Source: JANLQX01 sp031368215 (lineage in GTDB: Bacteria > Actinomycetota > Acidimicrobiia > Acidimicrobiales > JANYDT01). From it: DNA of 7,939 nucleotides. Below are positions 5,643 to 7,939 of the stretch, piece by piece. Made by a program: the position numbers and the translations under genes. The notes under the pieces are model-generated. The model saw only the letters and a list, made by a program, of their open reading frames with translations, did no database searches and was not told where the DNA came from. The DNA is taken from assembly GCA_031368215.1 (NCBI GenBank), contig JANLRD010000282.1, positions 1 to 7,939 on the forward strand, given 5' to 3'. How positions within the stretch are numbered: position 1 is the first letter of the stretch; the number at the start of each line of letters is the position of its first letter.

Positions 5643-6422
5643 GTTCAGATTCTGGCCCGTGACGTAACTTGCCGCCTCGGACGCGAGAAAGAGCACGGCC
5701 CGGCCGATGTCGGTGGGGGTTCCGGGTCGGCCGAGCGGGATATTTGCGGAGCGCTGTTTCATGAGCGGCCCCATCAGGCCGCTGGTGGAGGGGTTGATCG
5801 GCCAGAGCGGCGGGAGCTCACCGGTACGGATCTTCGTGAGCGTCGGCACCGGCACCACACCCGGCGACACCGCGTTCACCCGGATGCCGTGTGGGGCAAG
5901 GTCGACGGCGAGCGACCTGGAGAAGTGGATGGCGCCCGCCTTCGCGGTGTCGTAGCCGGTGCCGAGACAGGGCATCGATCCGTCCACCGAGGCGATGTTG
6001 ACAATCGACCCCCCACGCCCCTGCTCGACCATCAGAGCGGCGGCGGGTTTGGAGCAGTTGAAGAGGCTCACGAGATTGACGTCGATGCTGCGATGCCACG
6101 ACTCGTGCGATTGATCGAGGATCGATCCGGCCTCGTGGTAGCTGCCGGCGTTGTTGACGAGCACGTCGAGGCCGCCGTGCTCTTTCAAGTTGGCCATCAG
6201 CGCGTTGCACTGTTCGGGTTCGGTCACATCGAGATGCACCGCCGTGCCTCCGATGGACGCCTGCACCCGTTTGGCGCCGACATCGTCGATGTCCGCGATC
6301 CAGACGTGAGCGCCCGCCAACGCCAGCGTTCGGGCGATTCCTTCGCCGATCCCGGTCGCTGCGCCGGTGACCAGGGCGACCTTGCCGTCCAGGGAGAGAA
6401 GACCGGCGATCTGTGCGTCCAT
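5616..6422 (-). CDS. Short-chain dehydrogenase/reductase (classical, NAD-type)
   Basis: This 268-aa protein has a complete classical SDR active site. The cofactor motif TGAATGIG is at residues 19-26, and Asp44 at the end of the second strand (WIADID) favours NAD(H). NNAG is at 90-93, Asn116 in DVNL, Ser145 in NIAS, and the Y157-DTA-K161 pair follows. SPGVV at 186-190 and VDGGWTLI complete the fold. It probably oxidises a secondary alcohol in catabolism. The start at 6422 has no Shine-Dalgarno; TAGTTT (TANNNT) on the minus strand at 6434-6429 ends six bases before the ATG, suggesting leaderless expression. It leads a two-gene unit with the SnoaL-like gene. Its promoter overlaps the palindrome at 6431-6448, so it is probably repressor controlled. 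Confidence 0.93.
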   Translation of the reverse strand: MDAQIAGLLSLDGKVALVTGAATGIGEGIARTLALAGAHVWIADIDDVGAKRVQASIGGTAVHLDVTEPEQCNALMANLKEHGGLDVLVNNAGSYHEAGSILDQSHESWHRSIDVNLVSLFNCSKPAAALMVEQGRGGSIVNIASVDGSMPCLGTGYDTAKAGAIHFSRSLAVDLAPHGIRVNAVSPGVVPVPTLTKIRTGELPPLWPINPSTSGLMGPLMKQRSANIPLGRPGTPTDIGRAVLFLASEAASYVTGQNLNVDGGWTLI

Positions 6423-6424
6423 GG

Positions 6425-6450
6425 TTGAAAACTAACTGCTGAGTTAGTAT
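6425..6450 (+). promoter_or_regulatory. Putative promoter of the rightward SDR pair
   Basis: TTGAAA (6425-6430) and TAGTAT (6445-6450) resemble -35 and -10 boxes, but the 14-base spacer is short. The palindrome fills that spacer, so bound repressor would block polymerase. The first gene starts 60 bases downstream of the -10. Confidence 0.35.
6431..6448. promoter_or_regulatory. Perfect palindromic operator ACTAACT-GCTG-AGTTAGT
   Basis: Two 7-bp arms, ACTAACT and AGTTAGT, flank a 4-base spacer. The site lies between divergent SDR genes and overlaps the likely -10 of the leftward gene (minus-strand TAGTTT, 6434-6429) and of the rightward gene (TAGTAT, 6445-6450). Its size and dyad form fit TetR-family operators. 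The same sequence does not occur in the gap next to the TetR gene in this window, so a regulator encoded elsewhere is equally possible. Confidence 0.7.
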
Positions 6451-6510
6451 GCCGCTCAATCGCCGTTTCGGTCCCGCTGCGTCGACGGCCAAGAGCTAGG
6501 AGTGCTACCG

Positions 6511-7290
6511 ATGGGTCTTCTCGATGGGCAGGTTGCGTGCGTCACCGGTGGCACTCGTGGCATCGGTCGTGCAATCGCGGAAGCGTTCGTACGCGAAGGG
6601 GCAAAGGTCGTCATCAACGGCCGCTCGGCGGAGAAAGGTGCGCAGGCTCTCGCCGAGATGAACGCCGGTGATGCCGTGCACTTCTCGGCTGGAGACGTGA
6701 CCAGTCGTGAGGTCTGCGAGGCGCTGATCGCCGAGACGGTGGCGCGCTACGGGCGCCTTGACATTCTCGTGGCGAACGCCGGTGGGGCTCCTGACGCGGC
6801 GCCGGTCGCGTCGATGACCGACGAGGCCATGAGCTTCGCGATGACATGGTGCTTCTGGCACACGTTCTGGACCATGCGGGCCGCGATCAACGTGATGACC
6901 CCGCAGGGCTATGGCCGGATCATGGCGATCTCGTCCGTGGAGGGCAAGATCGGCAAACCGGCGATCTCGCACTACGTCGCGGCGAAGCACGCCATCAATG
7001 GCCTGGTGAAGACGGCGGCGAAAGAGGTGGGCACGCTCGGCATCACGGTGAACTCACTGTGTCCCGGGGCCATCGAGACCGATGTGATGAAGGCCGACGG
7101 TCCGGGAGCGGCCGAGGCCATGGGCATGACCTATCAGGGTCTTCTCGACCTGTTCGCCGCCGAGTCGGCGATCAAGCGCCTCAACGAAGTCGAAGACGTC
7201 GCCAACGTGGCCGTGCTGCTCGCCTCGCCCGCGGGTGCCGGCATCACCGGCTCGTTGATCTCGATCGACGGCGGCACGTCGCCCTACTGA
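6511..7290 (+). CDS. Short-chain dehydrogenase/reductase, first of a tandem paralogous pair
   Basis: The protein has 259 aa. The cofactor motif TGGTRGIG is at residues 12-19, and NGRSAEKG after the second strand has Arg38, which favours NADP(H). NAGG is at 89-92, Ser142 in AISS, the pair Y155-VAA-K159, and the end reads SIDGGTSPY. The helix that normally holds the tetrad Asn reads MTWCFWHTFW, with Cys114 where the downstream paralog has Asn114. That is an odd loss in an otherwise complete site. The start at 6511 is chosen because AGGAG lies eight bases upstream; the in-frame GTG at 6502 overlaps that Shine-Dalgarno. The gene shares long blocks with the next one (ACxTGGTRxIGRA, AEMNAGD, SSVEGK, EVGTLGITVN), so the two are a tandem duplication. 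The substrate is unknown. Confidence 0.93.
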   Translation: MGLLDGQVACVTGGTRGIGRAIAEAFVREGAKVVINGRSAEKGAQALAEMNAGDAVHFSAGDVTSREVCEALIAETVARYGRLDILVANAGGAPDAAPVASMTDEAMSFAMTWCFWHTFWTMRAAINVMTPQGYGRIMAISSVEGKIGKPAISHYVAAKHAINGLVKTAAKEVGTLGITVNSLCPGAIETDVMKADGPGAAEAMGMTYQGLLDLFAAESAIKRLNEVEDVANVAVLLASPAGAGITGSLISIDGGTSPY

Positions 7291-7308
7291 GCGGCGCCTT
7301 CAAAAGCC

Positions 7309-7370
7309 CGGCAGCACCTGCAAACCTTCGGCAGCACCTGCAAAACCTTCGGCAGCACCTGCAAAACCTT
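7309..7370. repeat. 21-bp tandem repeat in the leader of the last SDR
   Basis: Three units starting CGGCAGCACCTGCAAA and ending CCTT lie at 7309-7328 (20 bp, one A short), 7329-7349 and 7350-7370. They fill most of the 97-base gap between the two paralogous SDR genes. Each ends in CCTT, complementary to AAGG of the ribosome-binding site that follows. Confidence 0.92.
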
Positions 7371-7372
7371 CG

Positions 7373-7379
7373 AAAAGGA
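7373..7379 (+). promoter_or_regulatory. Ribosome-binding site AAAAGGA of the last SDR
   Basis: AAAAGGA lies eight bases before the ATG at 7388. It can form a short stem (CCTT with AAGG) with the end of the last 21-bp repeat, which could modulate initiation; the stem is only four base pairs. Confidence 0.7.
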
Positions 7380-7387
7380 CTACGAAC

Positions 7388-7939
7388 ATGGGAACACTTG
7401 ACGGCAAGGTCGCCTGCATCACCGGTGGCACCCGCAGTATCGGACGAGCCATGGCCGAGGCATTCCTTGCCGAAGGCGCGCGGGTCGTCGTCAACGGCCG
7501 CGATGCCGGGAAGGGAGCAGTGGCCGTCGCCGAGATGAACGCCGGCGACCGAGTCGTGTTCTTCGCCGGTGACGCGTCGAAGCAGTCAACCGTTGAAGGC
7601 CTGATCGACTTCACCATCGCGCACTACGGGCATCTCGACATCTGCTGCCTCAACTCGGGTGGCGTGGCCATGACCGCGCCGGTCGCCCAAATGACCGACG
7701 AGGAGTGGACGCTCGAGGTCGACTGGAATCTCAATCATGTGTTCTGGGGGATGCGTCGAGCGCTGCAGCACATGATCCCGCGCCAGAGCGGGCGCATCAT
7801 CGTCACCTCGTCGGTCGAAGGGAAGCTCGGCAAGCCGGGCATCCCTGGGTACGTCGCCACGAAGCACGCGGTGAACGGTTTGGTGAAGTCGGCGGCGCAA
7901 GAAGTGGGCACGCTTGGCATCACGGTGAACGCCATCCTC
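7388..7939 (+). CDS. Short-chain dehydrogenase/reductase, second of the pair (3' end beyond the window)
   Basis: 184 codons are visible from ATG 7388 to the window edge with no stop. The sequence begins MGTLDGKVACITGGTRSIG and is closely related to the 6511-7290 protein. Relative to it, the third glycine position of the cofactor motif is Ser17 (TGGTRSIG), and NAG is NSG (89-91). The tetrad Asn114 is present in DWNLNHVFW. Ser142 (VTSS), Y155 and K159 are retained, and NGRDAGKG has Arg38, which favours NADP(H). About 70-75 residues remain by comparison with its paralog. It is probably co-transcribed with the upstream SDR. The function is an oxidoreductase of unknown substrate. Confidence 0.92.
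   Translation, partial: MGTLDGKVACITGGTRSIGRAMAEAFLAEGARVVVNGRDAGKGAVAVAEMNAGDRVVFFAGDASKQSTVEGLIDFTIAHYGHLDICCLNSGGVAMTAPVAQMTDEEWTLEVDWNLNHVFWGMRRALQHMIPRQSGRIIVTSSVEGKLGKPGIPGYVATKHAVNGLVKSAAQEVGTLGITVNAIL

Noticed and set aside
6502..6510. GTG start at 6502 for the first rightward SDR
   Set aside because: It overlaps the AGGAG ribosome-binding site, which is correctly spaced for ATG 6511.
6846..7538. Plus-strand frame reading through the 21-bp repeat as RQHLQNL units
   Set aside because: It runs out of frame across two clear SDR genes and has no start signal; the peptide repeat is a by-product of the DNA repeat.
1..7939. Insertion sequence, tRNA or phage elements
   Set aside because: No transposase-like coding sequence, tRNA-like cloverleaf or terminal inverted repeats with target duplications were seen by eye.

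Overview
The window looks like chromosomal DNA of a GC-rich actinomycete. The codons are G/C-ending, one regulator starts with GTG and has no ribosome-binding site, and the gene families are those common in actinobacterial catabolic gene neighbourhoods. Acidimicrobiia is a possible home, but nothing in the sequence proves it.

Layout, left to right. Positions 1-205 hold a 53-bp tandem repeat just beyond the end of a leftward gene. Positions 195-2747 hold a leftward operon, in transcription order: a divergent short-chain dehydrogenase (SDR), a ThuA-like protein, and a thiamine-diphosphate E1-alpha dehydrogenase subunit. Positions 2748-2990 are an intergenic stretch with a symmetric array of CTGGGTCGG/CCGACCCAG repeats. 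Positions 2991-4259 hold an acyl-CoA dehydrogenase (leftward), divergent from a TetR-family regulator at 4394-5056 (rightward). A second leftward unit at 5078-6422 encodes an SDR followed by a SnoaL/NTF2-like protein. A 55-bp tandem repeat separates these two and creates a possible 37-aa coupled ORF. A perfect 18-bp palindrome at 6431-6448 lies between this unit and a rightward pair of paralogous SDRs (6511-7290, and 7388 running off the right edge). A 21-bp tandem repeat separates the paralogs.

Taken together the genes suggest a regulated degradation locus for a CoA-activated, hydroxylated or keto substrate: four SDRs for alcohol/ketone steps, an acyl-CoA dehydrogenase for alpha-beta desaturation, a SnoaL-like small enzyme, and a 2-oxoacid/acetoin-type E1-alpha. 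The substrate cannot be read from the sequence, and the E1-beta partner is not in the window.

The most unusual features are not the enzymes. Four different repeat arrays sit just downstream of four different genes. Two of these arrays carry copies of the upstream gene's last codons together with its stop/start overlap (TGATG or ATGA), as if gene-gene junctions had been tandemly duplicated.
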